From: Roseomonas aerilata DSM 19363
GTDB taxonomy: Bacteria; Pseudomonadota; Alphaproteobacteria; Acetobacterales; Acetobacteraceae
Direction: 5' to 3'
DNA: 64,000 nucleotides
Assembly (NCBI RefSeq): GCF_000711725.1
Contig: NZ_JONP01000016.1
Coordinates: 45,537-109,536 of the forward strand
A model generated the notes under the pieces. It was not told the origin of the DNA. It worked only from the letters and a program-made list of their open reading frames with translations, and searched no databases. Position numbers and translations under genes: made by a program. Positions 28,885 to 37,511 of this stretch are shown piece by piece (the first letter of the stretch is position 1; every line of letters begins with the position of its first letter).

Positions 28885-29206
28885 GCTCAGGTTGACGAAC
28901 GGTCGAACGAACCAGCGACCAAGTGAGAACCCTGGCGCCACCTTCCACCCTCTTTGTCGTGAGGGCCGAGATGGGTCGGCAGGGGGTTGCCAGAACGCTT
29001 GACGTCGTTGCGTAACCTTGCGGGCCAGAGGCACGTGCGTGCGGCGTCTGGGGGGCAGATAGCCCCGCGTTCCCAGGGGTGCAAGAGACTTCGGAGCCCC
29101 GACACCGATTTTTTCCGAAGGGGTGGCCGAAGGGCCGGAAAGCTCCCGGAGAAGCGCTGGATGGCCCGGGTCTTCTGAGGGCCAAACAGCGCGGCGACAG
29201 GCCGCT
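28885..29206 (-). promoter_or_regulatory. Long leader region of the decarboxylase gene
   Basis: About 320 bases with no convincing gene between the decarboxylase and the TetR-type gene. Several local hairpins can be drawn on the minus strand, for example CCCTC-8-GAGGG (28949-28966) and GGGG-7-CCCC near 29050. In alphaproteobacteria a large structured RNA, the speF motif, is described upstream of this decarboxylase family (COG0019), and this region has the expected place and length. I cannot confirm the consensus by eye. Confidence 0.3.
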
Positions 29207-29836
29207 TTACGGCGTGCCGGCCCCGTAGGCCCGAAGGAAAACCGCGACCGCCTGATCCACCACGGCATTCACCGCCGCATCGTCCGGCGTCGGTCCCCCG
29301 AGCATCGTGCGAAGATAGAGCTCCCCCCTCAGCAGGCCCATCAGGTGGTCGGCCGCAACGCCCGGATCGGCGTCCGCCCGCAGCCGCCCCAGGCGCTGCT
29401 CCTCGGCAAGCCGGCGCATAAGCCAGGCCCGCCCGACCGCCGGACCCGCCGCGTAGAAGGCCGCGGCCAGATCCGGGAAACGGGCGCATTCGGCGATGAC
29501 GATCCGATGGATCGCGATGCTCTTCGGCTCCAGCAGAAAACGCATCCAGAGCCGCCCGGTCTCCCGCAGCGCCCGGTCGGTGGAGGCCGCCGCCGAAACC
29601 AGCGTCTCCGCCTCCGCCGCGATCGCCGCGCAGCGCTCGCCCACGATCGCCCCGAACAGGGCCTCCTTGCCGGCGAAATGCGCGTAGAGCGTCGCCTTCG
29701 AGACCCCCGCCTCCTTCGCCACAGAATCCATCGAGACCGTCGCGTAGCCGGCAGCCATGAACAACTGGGCCGCCGCCTTCAGGATCGCGGTGCGCTTGGG
29801 GGAAACGTCGGAAGAGGAGGTGGCAGCAGCTGACAA
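29207..29836 (-). CDS. TetR/AcrR family repressor
   Basis: A 209-residue repressor: helix-turn-helix at about 15-60 (RTAILKAAAQLFMAAGYATVSMDSVAKEAGVSKATLYAHFAGKE is the region; key residues KATLYAHF), then a ligand-binding domain of the TetR_C_33-like type. It is divergent from an EmrA-EmrB pair and two matching palindromes lie in the shared region, so it most likely represses the pump and itself and is released by a pump substrate. Confidence 0.9.
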   Translation of the reverse strand: MSAAATSSSDVSPKRTAILKAAAQLFMAAGYATVSMDSVAKEAGVSKATLYAHFAGKEALFGAIVGERCAAIAAEAETLVSAAASTDRALRETGRLWMRFLLEPKSIAIHRIVIAECARFPDLAAAFYAAGPAVGRAWLMRRLAEEQRLGRLRADADPGVAADHLMGLLRGELYLRTMLGGPTPDDAAVNAVVDQAVAVFLRAYGAGTP

Positions 29837-29871
29837 GGGATCCTCCGGCTTGTGGCCTGCCCGTATGTGAT

Positions 29872-29886
29872 ACTGGACGGTTTAGT
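29872..29886. promoter_or_regulatory. Imperfect operator for the TetR-type repressor
   Basis: ACTGGACGGTTTAGT, an imperfect palindrome matching the perfect site at 29931 at 13 of 15 positions, 59 bases apart. It lies 36 bases before the repressor start. Confidence 0.6.
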
Positions 29887-29930
29887 TTTCCATGGACAAA
29901 TGTCCCAAGACACCCCATCTATGCAACTGA

Positions 29931-29945
29931 ACTGAACGGTTCAGT
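29931..29945. promoter_or_regulatory. Perfect palindromic operator for the TetR-type repressor
   Basis: ACTGAACGGTTCAGT, a perfect 15-base palindrome with a central G, five bases before the ATG of the pump adaptor gene. A candidate promoter (TGGACA at 29893, ATCTAT 18 bases later) would place this site over the transcription start. Confidence 0.7.
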
Positions 29946-29950
29946 CGAAG

Positions 29951-31156
29951 ATGAACGCCCGGACAACGACCCTCCCCGACCCTGAAACGCGCACCACCGC
30001 CCCCGAGGCCAAGGCCGCCGCGGAGGCCGGGCCCGCCCCGCCCGCCCCTGCTGCGACAGCCCCCGCTGCGCCCCGGCCGCGCCGCTCGCGCCGCCTCCTG
30101 CCCCTTTTCGCCCTGCTGGTCATGGCCGGTGGCGCGCTCGGCGGTGTCTGGTTCTGGCAGGTTGGCCGCTTCCTGCAATCCACCGACAACGCCTATGTCG
30201 GCGGCGACATCGCCGTGCTCTCCTCCCGGATCGAGGGCGACGTCACCCGCATCCTGGTCGGCGACAACCAGCCCGTTGAGGCCGGTCAGCCCCTGATCGA
30301 GCTCGACCGCCGCGACTGGCAGGCCAAGCGCGACCAAGCCGCCGCCGCCCTGGCGGAGGCCGAGGCGAATACCCTCACCCTCGCCGCCCAGCGCGCCCAG
30401 GCCGTCGCCCAGGTCGCCGCCGCCGAGTCGCAGGTCGCCCAGGCCGAGGCCGACCGCGTCTTCGCCGTCACCGATGCGGGTCGCGCCGGCAGCCTCGCCT
30501 CCAGCGGCTTCGGCACGCGCGAGGCCGTGGACCGCACCACCGCCACCCGCCGCAAGGCCGAGGCGACCGTCGCCGTCGCCCTGGCCGGCCTCGAATCCGC
30601 CCGCGGCGCCATTCCGGTGCTCGACGCCCAGGCCAAATCGGCCCTCGCGCGCCGCGACTCCGCCCGCGCCATGCTCGTCCTGGCCGAGGCGAACCTCGAC
30701 TACACGGTCATCCGCGCCCCGTTCGCGGGCGTGGCGGGCAACCGCGCCGCCCAGCTTGGCCAGCACGTCCGCGCCGGGCAGAACCTGATCGCCGTCGCGC
30801 CCCCCGCCGGCCAGCTCTACGTCACCGCCAACTTCAAGGAGACGCAGCTACGCCGCATCCGCGAAGGCCAGCCGGTCGAGCTCTTGGTCGATGCCGGCGG
30901 CAAGCTGCACGGCACCGTGCAAAGCCTCGCCCCCGCCACCGGCGCCCAGTTCTCCCTCCTGCCGCCGGAGAACGCGACCGGCAACTTCACCAAGATCGTC
31001 CAGCGCGTGCCCGTCCGCATCGCCGTCGATGCCGGCCAGCCCGTCGATCACCTCCGTCCCGGCCTCTCGGTCGAGGCCGAGGTGGACACCCGGGACGACC
31101 CGCATGCGCCCCGCGGCCTATTCGCCGCCGCCGCCGCAATGATCCACGGCCGCTAA
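29951..31156 (+). CDS. emrA: HlyD/EmrA family membrane-fusion protein
   Basis: 401 residues: a Pro/Ala-rich cytoplasmic start, one membrane helix at about 55-75 (LLPLFALLVMAGGALGGVWFW), a biotinyl-lipoyl-like segment (STDNAYVGGDIAVLSSRI), a long alpha hairpin, then a beta-barrel (VIRAPFAGVAGNRAAQLGQHV). It bridges the inner-membrane pump EmrB to an outer-membrane channel, probably encoded elsewhere. Followed 18 bases later by emrB. Confidence 0.9.
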   Translation: MNARTTTLPDPETRTTAPEAKAAAEAGPAPPAPAATAPAAPRPRRSRRLLPLFALLVMAGGALGGVWFWQVGRFLQSTDNAYVGGDIAVLSSRIEGDVTRILVGDNQPVEAGQPLIELDRRDWQAKRDQAAAALAEAEANTLTLAAQRAQAVAQVAAAESQVAQAEADRVFAVTDAGRAGSLASSGFGTREAVDRTTATRRKAEATVAVALAGLESARGAIPVLDAQAKSALARRDSARAMLVLAEANLDYTVIRAPFAGVAGNRAAQLGQHVRAGQNLIAVAPPAGQLYVTANFKETQLRRIREGQPVELLVDAGGKLHGTVQSLAPATGAQFSLLPPENATGNFTKIVQRVPVRIAVDAGQPVDHLRPGLSVEAEVDTRDDPHAPRGLFAAAAAMIHGR

Positions 31157-31174
31157 GGGAAGGCCAGGAACGGT

Positions 31175-32773
31175 ATGTCCGCCACCACGGCCAACCCGGG
31201 CGCCGCACCACCCGCCGCCCGCCCGGCGGCCGGGGCGGCGGTGTCGAAGCGGCACTTCATCGGCTTCATGGTGATGGTGCTCGGCATGTTCATGGCGATC
31301 CTGGACATCCAGATCGTCTCGGCCAGCATCAGCGACATCCAGGCCGGCCTCGCCGCCTCCCCGGACGAGGCCTCCTGGGTGCAGACCTCCTACCTGATCG
31401 CGGAGATTGTCATGATCCCGCTCTCGGGCTTCCTCTCGCGCCTGCTCTCCACCCGCGTGCTCTTCACCATCTCCGCCGCGGGCTTCACCCTCTTCTCCCT
31501 TGCCTGCGCGACGGCCACCTCCCTGCCGGTGATGATCGTCGCCCGCGCCATGCAGGGCTTCCTCGGCGGCGCGATGATTCCCACGGTCTTCGCCACGGCC
31601 TTCCTGCTCTTCCAGGGCCCCCGCCGCGCCTCCGTCAGCGTCCTCATCGGCCTCACCGCAACCCTCGCCCCCACCATAGGCCCGACCCTCGGCGGCCTGC
31701 TGACCGAGACCTTCTCCTGGCACTGGCTGTTCCTCATCAACGTTCCCGTCGGCGTCCTCATCGCGGTCGTGGTCTGGAACACGATGGACATCGACCGGGG
31801 CGACCCCCGGCTGCTCGGCCGTTTCGACTGGATCGGCCTCGCCGCCATGGCCGTCTTCCTCGGCAGCATGGAATACGTGATGGAGGAGGGGCCCCGCTGG
31901 GACTGGCTGGATGACCCCACCATCGCCGCCTTCGCCGCCGCCGGCGCGGTCGCCGGCGTCGTCTTCTTCTGGCGAGCCTTCACCCGGCGCGACCCGATCG
32001 TGGAGCTGCGCGCCTACGGCAACGCGAATTTCGCCTTCGGCAGCGCCTTTGCCTTCATCATCGGCATCGGCCTTTACGGCGCGGTCTACCTCATCCCGCT
32101 CTTTCTCGGGCGCATCCGCGGCTATAACTCGCTCCAGATCGGCGAGACGATGTTCATCACGGGCCTCGCCATGTTCCTGGCCGCCCCCATCGTCGGCCGG
32201 CTCTCGCGCGTGCTGGATCTGCGCCTGCTGCTTGCCTTCGGCATGGCCACCACGGCCGTCGCCATGTGGATGACCTCCGAGCTGACGGCGCAGTCCGCCT
32301 TCGGCGAGCTATGGCTTCCCCTCTCGCTCCGTGGCATTGGCACGATGTTCGCCATGGTGCCGGTCAACCAGCTCGCCCTCGGCACGCTGCCGCCGGCGAT
32401 GATCAAGAACGCCTCCGGCCTCTACAACCTCATGCGCAACCTCGGCGGCGCGGTGGGGCTCGCCCTCATCAACACCCTCGTCATCGACCGGTCGGCCGCC
32501 CACCGCCTTCACCTCTCGGAAGCCACCAACTGGGCCCGCCCCGGCGCCACCCAGTCCATCGACGCCATCTCCGGCGCCCTCGCCAACCGTCTCGGCGACG
32601 CCGCCGACCACGCGGCGCTCGCCCGCGTTTCCGGCATGATCACCCAGCAGGCGCTGATCCTCGCCTATAACGACGTGCTGGTGGCGATCGCCCTCCTCTT
32701 CGCGCTGGCGGTCCCCCTCGTCCTCTTCGTGAAGGCGCCCAGGCTCGGGGGAGGGGGCGGCGGCGCTCACTGA
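31175..32773 (+). CDS. emrB: DHA2-type MFS drug efflux pump (EmrB)
   Basis: A 532-residue, 14-helix H+-antiporter of the DHA2 group: FMVMVLGMFMAILDIQIVSASISDIQ opens the first helix with the LDxxIV motif, SWVQTSYLIAE is in helix 2, and PTIGPTLGGLL is the antiporter motif C in helix 5. It pumps hydrophobic compounds through EmrA. The substrate probably induces the divergent TetR protein. Confidence 0.92.
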   Translation: MSATTANPGAAPPAARPAAGAAVSKRHFIGFMVMVLGMFMAILDIQIVSASISDIQAGLAASPDEASWVQTSYLIAEIVMIPLSGFLSRLLSTRVLFTISAAGFTLFSLACATATSLPVMIVARAMQGFLGGAMIPTVFATAFLLFQGPRRASVSVLIGLTATLAPTIGPTLGGLLTETFSWHWLFLINVPVGVLIAVVVWNTMDIDRGDPRLLGRFDWIGLAAMAVFLGSMEYVMEEGPRWDWLDDPTIAAFAAAGAVAGVVFFWRAFTRRDPIVELRAYGNANFAFGSAFAFIIGIGLYGAVYLIPLFLGRIRGYNSLQIGETMFITGLAMFLAAPIVGRLSRVLDLRLLLAFGMATTAVAMWMTSELTAQSAFGELWLPLSLRGIGTMFAMVPVNQLALGTLPPAMIKNASGLYNLMRNLGGAVGLALINTLVIDRSAAHRLHLSEATNWARPGATQSIDAISGALANRLGDAADHAALARVSGMITQQALILAYNDVLVAIALLFALAVPLVLFVKAPRLGGGGGGAH

Positions 32774-32837
32774 GGGCCCGCCTCAGCCCTTTCACCTCGG
32801 GCGGCGTTCTACCCGCGCAAACCCCTCGCGGAGACGA

Positions 32838-33236
32838 ATGCCCATGCAGGTCCTCAGGCTTTCACGCTTCCTCGGCTGGTTCAGCATCGGCCTTGGCCTG
32901 TTTCAGATCCTCGGCGGCCGGAGCCTCGCCCGCACCATCGGCATGCGCCGCCACACCGGGCTGATCCGCGCCTTCGGCGTGCGGGAACTGGCGAACGGCG
33001 CGGCCATCCTCGCAAATCCGGCCTCCGCCCCGTTTCTGGTCGCCCGTGTGGCCGGCGATGCGCTGGACCTCGCCGTCCTCACCAGCACCCCGGTCTACGG
33101 CCCGCGGGAGCGTGCCAACGCCAAATGGGCCATCGCCGCAGTGGCAGGCATCACGCTGCTGGACATCCTCTGCGCCGCCCGCCTGAGCACCGAGGATGAC
33201 GACGAACTCCCCGGCCTTCCCATCTACTGGGACTGA
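32838..33236 (+). CDS. Small membrane protein of cyclase/dehydrase-associated type
   Basis: 132 residues. The segments FLGWFSIGLGLFQILGGRSLARTIG, LIRAFGVRELANGAAIL and VARVAGDALDLAVL resemble the membrane part that precedes SRPBCC (cyclase/dehydrase) domains in other proteins; here it stands alone. Three or four hydrophobic helices and an acidic C-terminus (STEDDDELPGLP). Start at 32838 follows GGAG. Function unknown. Confidence 0.7.
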   Translation: MPMQVLRLSRFLGWFSIGLGLFQILGGRSLARTIGMRRHTGLIRAFGVRELANGAAILANPASAPFLVARVAGDALDLAVLTSTPVYGPRERANAKWAIAAVAGITLLDILCAARLSTEDDDELPGLPIYWD

Positions 33237-33256
33237 GCGGCCGGGCAGGGGAGGGC

Positions 33257-34048
33257 CTAGCGGATCAGCCCCGCCATCGGGCTCGACGCATCCGCCGCGT
33301 AGTTCCGCGGCATCCGGCCGGCAAGGAAGGCGTGCCGCCCAGCCTCCACCCCGGCCCGCATGGCCCGCGCCATCCGCACCGGATCCTTCGCGTGCGCGAT
33401 GGCGGAGTTCAGCAGCACGGCATCGCAGCCCAGTTCCATGGCCTGCGCCGCCTCGCTCGCCGTGCCGATCCCGGCATCGACCAGCACCGGCACCCGCGCG
33501 TTCTCGATGATGGAGCGCAGCATGAAGGGGTTGGACAGGCCGAGCCCGGAGCCGATCGGCGCCCCCAACGGCATGACGGCCACGCAGCCCATCTCCTCCA
33601 GCCGCTTGGCGGCCAGCGGGTCGTCCGCGCAGTAGACCATCACCTGGAACCCGTCCTTGATGAGGGCCTCGGCCGCCTCGAAGGTCGCGGGCATGTCCGG
33701 ATAGAGGAACGGCGGCGGGCCCAGAACCTCCAGCTTCACCAGGTTCCACCCGCCGGCCTCGCGCGCGAGGCGCAGCGTCCGCACCGCCTCCTTAGCCGTG
33801 TGGCAGCCGGCCGTGTTGGGCAGGTAGGTGTAGCGGTCCGGCGGCACGAAATCCTGCAGCATGGGGGCGCCGGGGTCGGAGAGGTTCACCCGCCGCACCG
33901 CGACCGTCACCATCTCCGCGCCCGAGGCCTCGATCGCCGCCGCCGTCTCCTCGAGCGACTTGTAGCGCCCCGTCCCGACCACGAGGCGGGAGCGGAAGCG
34001 GCGCCCGGCCACCTCCCAGGCGTCCTCCGCGGCAGTCATCCCGTCCAT
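33257..34048 (-). CDS. thiG: Thiazole synthase ThiG
   Basis: A 263-residue TIM-barrel enzyme that makes the thiazole of thiamine from deoxyxylulose phosphate, dehydroglycine and ThiS thiocarboxylate. The imine-forming lysine is K105 ([10 protein letters not shown]); [13 protein letters not shown] binds phosphate and [22 protein letters not shown] closes the barrel. The start at 34048 (an ATG at 34039 is an alternative) lies four bases after thiS. The longer open frame to 34237 overlaps thiS out of frame and is rejected. Confidence 0.94.
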   Translation of the reverse strand: MDGMTAAEDAWEVAGRRFRSRLVVGTGRYKSLEETAAAIEASGAEMVTVAVRRVNLSDPGAPMLQDFVPPDRYTYLPNTAGCHTAKEAVRTLRLAREAGGWNLVKLEVLGPPPFLYPDMPATFEAAEALIKDGFQVMVYCADDPLAAKRLEEMGCVAVMPLGAPIGSGLGLSNPFMLRSIIENARVPVLVDAGIGTASEAAQAMELGCDAVLLNSAIAHAKDPVRMARAMRAGVEAGRHAFLAGRMPRNYAADASSPMAGLIR

Positions 34049-34052
34049 GGCC

Positions 34053-34316
34053 TCAGCCCCCTCCGATGAAGTGCACGATTTCCAGGCTGTCCCCCGGCCC
34101 AAGCAGGGTCGCCGCATAGGCGGAGCGCGGCACGATCTCCTCGTTCCGCTCCACCGCGACCTTCCGCAGGTCCAGCCCGGCCCCGGCCAGGAATTCGGAA
34201 AGGGGGAGGGGACCGGGCAACGCCCGCTCCTCCCCATTCACCGTGATCGTCAGGGCGGCATCGGTCAGCGCGGCCGTCGGGCCGCCGGGGGAGGGTCCGG
34301 GCATGGCCCCGCGCAT
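34053..34316 (-). CDS. thiS: Sulfur carrier protein ThiS
   Basis: An 87-residue ubiquitin-like sulfur carrier. The core ([42 protein letters not shown]...) matches ThiS and the C-terminus ends IGGG, giving the terminal Gly-Gly that is thiocarboxylated. Some 20 N-terminal residues are extra; an internal ATG at 34304 would shorten it. Directly before thiG. Confidence 0.9.
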   Translation of the reverse strand: MRGAMPGPSPGGPTAALTDAALTITVNGEERALPGPLPLSEFLAGAGLDLRKVAVERNEEIVPRSAYAATLLGPGDSLEIVHFIGGG

Positions 34317-34459
34317 GTGGCACGGCCACAGGCCCGATTGAAGCCCCTCGCGGAAGGCGGGATCGATGCCGAAGCGGTTTGCGCGCCCCCCACCCCCGTG
34401 CTAGCCCGCCCGCCCACCGAACCCCGACCGGGCAGCCGCCCAAAACCGGATACACGCCC

Positions 34460-34915
34460 GTGGAACCGCCGCTGATCGCCGTCCTCAACGGCCCGAACCT
34501 CAACCTCCTCGGCACGCGGGAGCCCGAGAAATACGGCTCTGCCACGCTGGACGACGTGGAAGCCCTCTGCGCCGAGGCGGCCGAGGAACTTGGCCTCGCG
34601 ATCGACTTCCGCCAGACGAATCTCGAGGGCGAGCTGATCTCCTGGGTGCAGGAATGCCGCGGGCGTGCGGCCGGCATCATCATCAACCCCGCGGGCTACT
34701 CGCATACCTCCATCGCGCTGATGGACGCCCTGCTGGCGGTGGACCTGCCGGTGGTCGAGGTGCATATCACCAACATTCATCGGCGGGAGGCCTTCCGGCA
34801 CCTCTCCTACGTCTCCCGCGCCGCGGTGGGCGTGATCTGCGGCCTGGGGGTCGGGGGCTACGCCCTCGGCCTCCGCGCGATCGCCGGCATCATCGGACAG
34901 GACGAGACGGCATGA
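34460..34915 (+). CDS. aroQ: Type II 3-dehydroquinate dehydratase AroQ
   Basis: A 151-residue dodecameric dehydratase of the shikimate pathway. LNGPNLNLLGTREPEKYG opens the protein with the active-site lid Arg and Tyr; NPAGYSHTSIALMDAL holds the catalytic His; EVHITNIHRREAFRHLSY is the C-terminal signature. The GTG at 34460 gives the family N-terminus; upstream codons from 34379 are Pro-rich leader. ATGA overlap with accB. Confidence 0.95.
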   Translation: MEPPLIAVLNGPNLNLLGTREPEKYGSATLDDVEALCAEAAEELGLAIDFRQTNLEGELISWVQECRGRAAGIIINPAGYSHTSIALMDALLAVDLPVVEVHITNIHRREAFRHLSYVSRAAVGVICGLGVGGYALGLRAIAGIIGQDETA

Positions 34916-35379
34916 CCGGCCTTTCCTTCGACCCGGACGCGATCCGCGCCCTGGCCAAGATCCTTCGCGAGACCGACCTCAGCGAGATCGAGCTCGTCCA
35001 GAACGAGAGCCGCATCCGCGTCGCCCGCAGCGTTCCGGCCCAGCAGGTGGTGCAGGCCGTCGCCGCCGCGCCGCAGCCCATCGCCGCTCCTGTTGCGGAG
35101 GTCCCCGCCAGCGCTCCGGCGAGCGAGGATGTCACGGCCGCGACGCCCGGCGCCGTCACCTCGCCCATGGTCGGCGTCGCCTACCTCTCGCCCGAGCCCG
35201 GCGCCGCGCCCTTCGTCGCGCTTGGCGCCCGCGTTTCCCAGGGCCAGACGGTGCTGCTGATCGAGGCCATGAAGACCTTCAACCAGATCAAGGCCCCCAA
35301 GTCCGGCACCGTCACCCGCATCCTCATCGAGAGCGGCACGCCCGTGGAGTTCGGCGAGCCCCTCCTGGTCATCGAGTAG
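34912..35379 (+). CDS. accB: Biotin carboxyl carrier protein AccB
   Basis: 155 residues: N-terminal helix (FDPDAIRALAKILRETDLSEIEL), a Pro/Ala linker, and a biotinyl domain with biotin-accepting K121 in IEAMKTFNQI. Carries CO2 between AccC and the carboxyltransferase for malonyl-CoA synthesis. Directly before accC in the usual aroQ-accB-accC order. Confidence 0.95.
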   Translation: MTGLSFDPDAIRALAKILRETDLSEIELVQNESRIRVARSVPAQQVVQAVAAAPQPIAAPVAEVPASAPASEDVTAATPGAVTSPMVGVAYLSPEPGAAPFVALGARVSQGQTVLLIEAMKTFNQIKAPKSGTVTRILIESGTPVEFGEPLLVIE

Positions 35380-35386
35380 CCGCCGC

Positions 35387-36745
35387 GTGCCCGCCTTCAA
35401 CAAGATCCTGATCGCCAATCGCGGGGAAATCGCGCTCCGCATCCACCGCGCCTGCCAGGAGATGGGCATCCGCACCGTCGCCGTGCACTCCACCGCCGAC
35501 GACACGGCGATGCATGTGCGCCTGGCCGACGAGAGCGTCTGCATCGGCCCGCCCTCGGCGCGCGACAGCTACCTCAACGCCGCCGCCATCCTCTCGGCCG
35601 CCACCATCACCGGCGCCGAGGCCATCCACCCCGGCTACGGCTTCCTCTCGGAAAACGCCCGCTTCGCCGAGATGGTGGAGGCCCACGGCATGGCCTTCAT
35701 CGGCCCGACGGCCGAGCACATCCGCATCATGGGCGACAAGATCGCCGCCAAGGATGCCATGCGCCGCCTCGGCGTGCCGCTCGTCCCCGGCTCGCCGGGT
35801 GCCCTCGCCTCGGTGGACGAGGCCCGCGAGATCGCGAACGAGATCAAGTACCCCGTGCTGATCAAGGCCGCCGCCGGCGGCGGCGGCCGGGGCATGAAGG
35901 TCGCGCATAACGAGGACGAGCTGGAGGAGGCCTGGCGCGTCGCGCGCACCGAGGCCAAGGCCGCCTTCGGCGACGACGCCGTCTACATGGAGAAGTATCT
36001 CGACCGGCCCCGCCACATCGAGATGCAGATCATGGCGGACACCCACGGCAACGTCGTGCATTTCGGCGAGCGCGACTGCTCCCTCCAGCGCCGCCACCAG
36101 AAGCTGGTCGAGGAAGCGGGCAGCCCCGCCATCACCGCCGCCGTGCGCGACGCCCTCGGCGAGACCGTCACGAAGGCGCTCAAGCAGCTCGGCTACCGCG
36201 GCGCCGGCACGCTCGAATTCCTCTACCAGGACGAGCAGTTCGCCTTCATCGAGATGAACACCCGCCTGCAGGTCGAGCACCCCGTGACCGAGATGGTCTG
36301 CGGCGTGGACCTTGTGCGCGAGCAGATCCGCGTCGCCGCAGGCGAGCCCCTCGGCTACGAGCAGGCGGACATCCGCTTCAACGGCCACGCGATCGAGTGC
36401 CGCGTGACCGCGGAGAACCCGGTGACCTTCGCGCCCTCCCCGGGTCGGGTGAACGCCTACCATGCCCCCGGCGGTCTTGGCGTCCGCATCGACAGCGCAC
36501 TGTATGCCGGCTACTCGGTGCCGCCGCACTACGACAGCCTCGTCGCGAAGCTCATCGTCCACGGCGCCACCCGCGCCGAGGCCATTGCCCGCTGCCGCCG
36601 CGCGCTGACCGAGATGGTCGTGGACGGCATCCACACCACGATCCCACTTCACCAGCTGATCATGGAGGACCCCGAATTCGCCTCGGGCGAGTACACGATC
36701 CACTGGCTTGAGCGCTTCGTCGCCCGCCACACGCCGGCGGCATAA
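35387..36745 (+). CDS. accC: Biotin carboxylase AccC
   Basis: A 452-residue ATP-grasp enzyme of acetyl-CoA carboxylase. FNKILIANRGEIALRIHRACQEMG opens it, KAAAGGGGRGMKV is the ATP-grasp glycine loop, EMNTRLQVEHPVTEMV carries the metal and bicarbonate residues, and CRVTAENP is the usual C-terminal block. GTG start at 35387, eight bases past accB. Confidence 0.95.
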   Translation: MPAFNKILIANRGEIALRIHRACQEMGIRTVAVHSTADDTAMHVRLADESVCIGPPSARDSYLNAAAILSAATITGAEAIHPGYGFLSENARFAEMVEAHGMAFIGPTAEHIRIMGDKIAAKDAMRRLGVPLVPGSPGALASVDEAREIANEIKYPVLIKAAAGGGGRGMKVAHNEDELEEAWRVARTEAKAAFGDDAVYMEKYLDRPRHIEMQIMADTHGNVVHFGERDCSLQRRHQKLVEEAGSPAITAAVRDALGETVTKALKQLGYRGAGTLEFLYQDEQFAFIEMNTRLQVEHPVTEMVCGVDLVREQIRVAAGEPLGYEQADIRFNGHAIECRVTAENPVTFAPSPGRVNAYHAPGGLGVRIDSALYAGYSVPPHYDSLVAKLIVHGATRAEAIARCRRALTEMVVDGIHTTIPLHQLIMEDPEFASGEYTIHWLERFVARHTPAA

Positions 36746-36842
36746 GGGGCGCGCGGCGCTTGGCGCCGCGCCCACCCCCGGCCTATCCTGCCCCGATGCG
36801 GCACCGGGCGGACCATCCCCTTCGCGCTTGCAGGCCCCGCGG

Positions 36843-37511
36843 ATGAGCCGCCGCGCCCTGCCGGTCACGCCGGACCTCGTGCTACGCGCCTACCGCGCCG
36901 GCCTCTTCCCGATGGCCGAGGGCCGCCACTCCGGCCGCCTCTACTGGCTGGACCCGAAAATGCGCGGGATCCTGCCGCTGGACCGCTTCCACCTGCCGCG
37001 CAGCCTGCGCAAGACGGTGCTCTCCGACATCTTCGCGGTAACGGCCGATACCGACTTCCCCGGCATCCTCGCGGGCTGCGCCGCCCCCGCGCCGGGGCGC
37101 GAGGACAGCTGGATCAACCCCGAGATCGAGGATCTCTTCAACGCCCTCGCGCGCATGGGCAACGCCCATTCGATCGAGGTGCGGATGGGCGGCGCCCTCG
37201 TCGGCGGGCTCTACGGCATCCGCATCGGCGCCGCTTTCTTCGGGGAGAGCATGTTCTCCCGCGTGGCGGACGCCTCGAAGGTGGCGCTCGTCCACCTCGT
37301 CGCTCGCCTGCGGCGAGGGGGCTTCACCCTCCTCGACACGCAGTTCCTGAACGACCACCTCGCCCGCTTCGGCGCGGAGGAAATCCCCCAGGCCGACTAC
37401 CGCGCGCGGCTCGCCCTCGCCGTGGATAGGTCGGCCACCTGGATGCCCAGCATCTCCTCCGAGACGTTGGCCGAAGAAGTCGAGGCGTTGCGCGCCATCA
37501 GCCGCGCCTGA
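36843..37511 (+). CDS. aat: Leucyl/phenylalanyl-tRNA-protein transferase Aat
   Basis: 222 residues. Aat adds Leu or Phe to proteins with N-terminal Lys or Arg, making them ClpS-ClpA substrates. The motif FPMAEGRHSGRLYWLDPKMRGILPLDRFHLPRSLRK and the C-terminal FTLLDTQFLNDHLARFGAEEIP identify it; GGLYGIRIGAAFFGESMFS is the central block. The last 38 codons are antisense to the end of otsA. ClpS and ClpA are encoded at 54925-57933. Confidence 0.94.
   Translation: MSRRALPVTPDLVLRAYRAGLFPMAEGRHSGRLYWLDPKMRGILPLDRFHLPRSLRKTVLSDIFAVTADTDFPGILAGCAAPAPGREDSWINPEIEDLFNALARMGNAHSIEVRMGGALVGGLYGIRIGAAFFGESMFSRVADASKVALVHLVARLRRGGFTLLDTQFLNDHLARFGAEEIPQADYRARLALAVDRSATWMPSISSETLAEEVEALRAISRA

Noticed and set aside
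34317..34459. Thiamine pyrophosphate riboswitch before thiS
   Set aside because: No CTGAGA or ACCCTTGAACCTGAT-like core was found on the minus strand of this 143-base gap.
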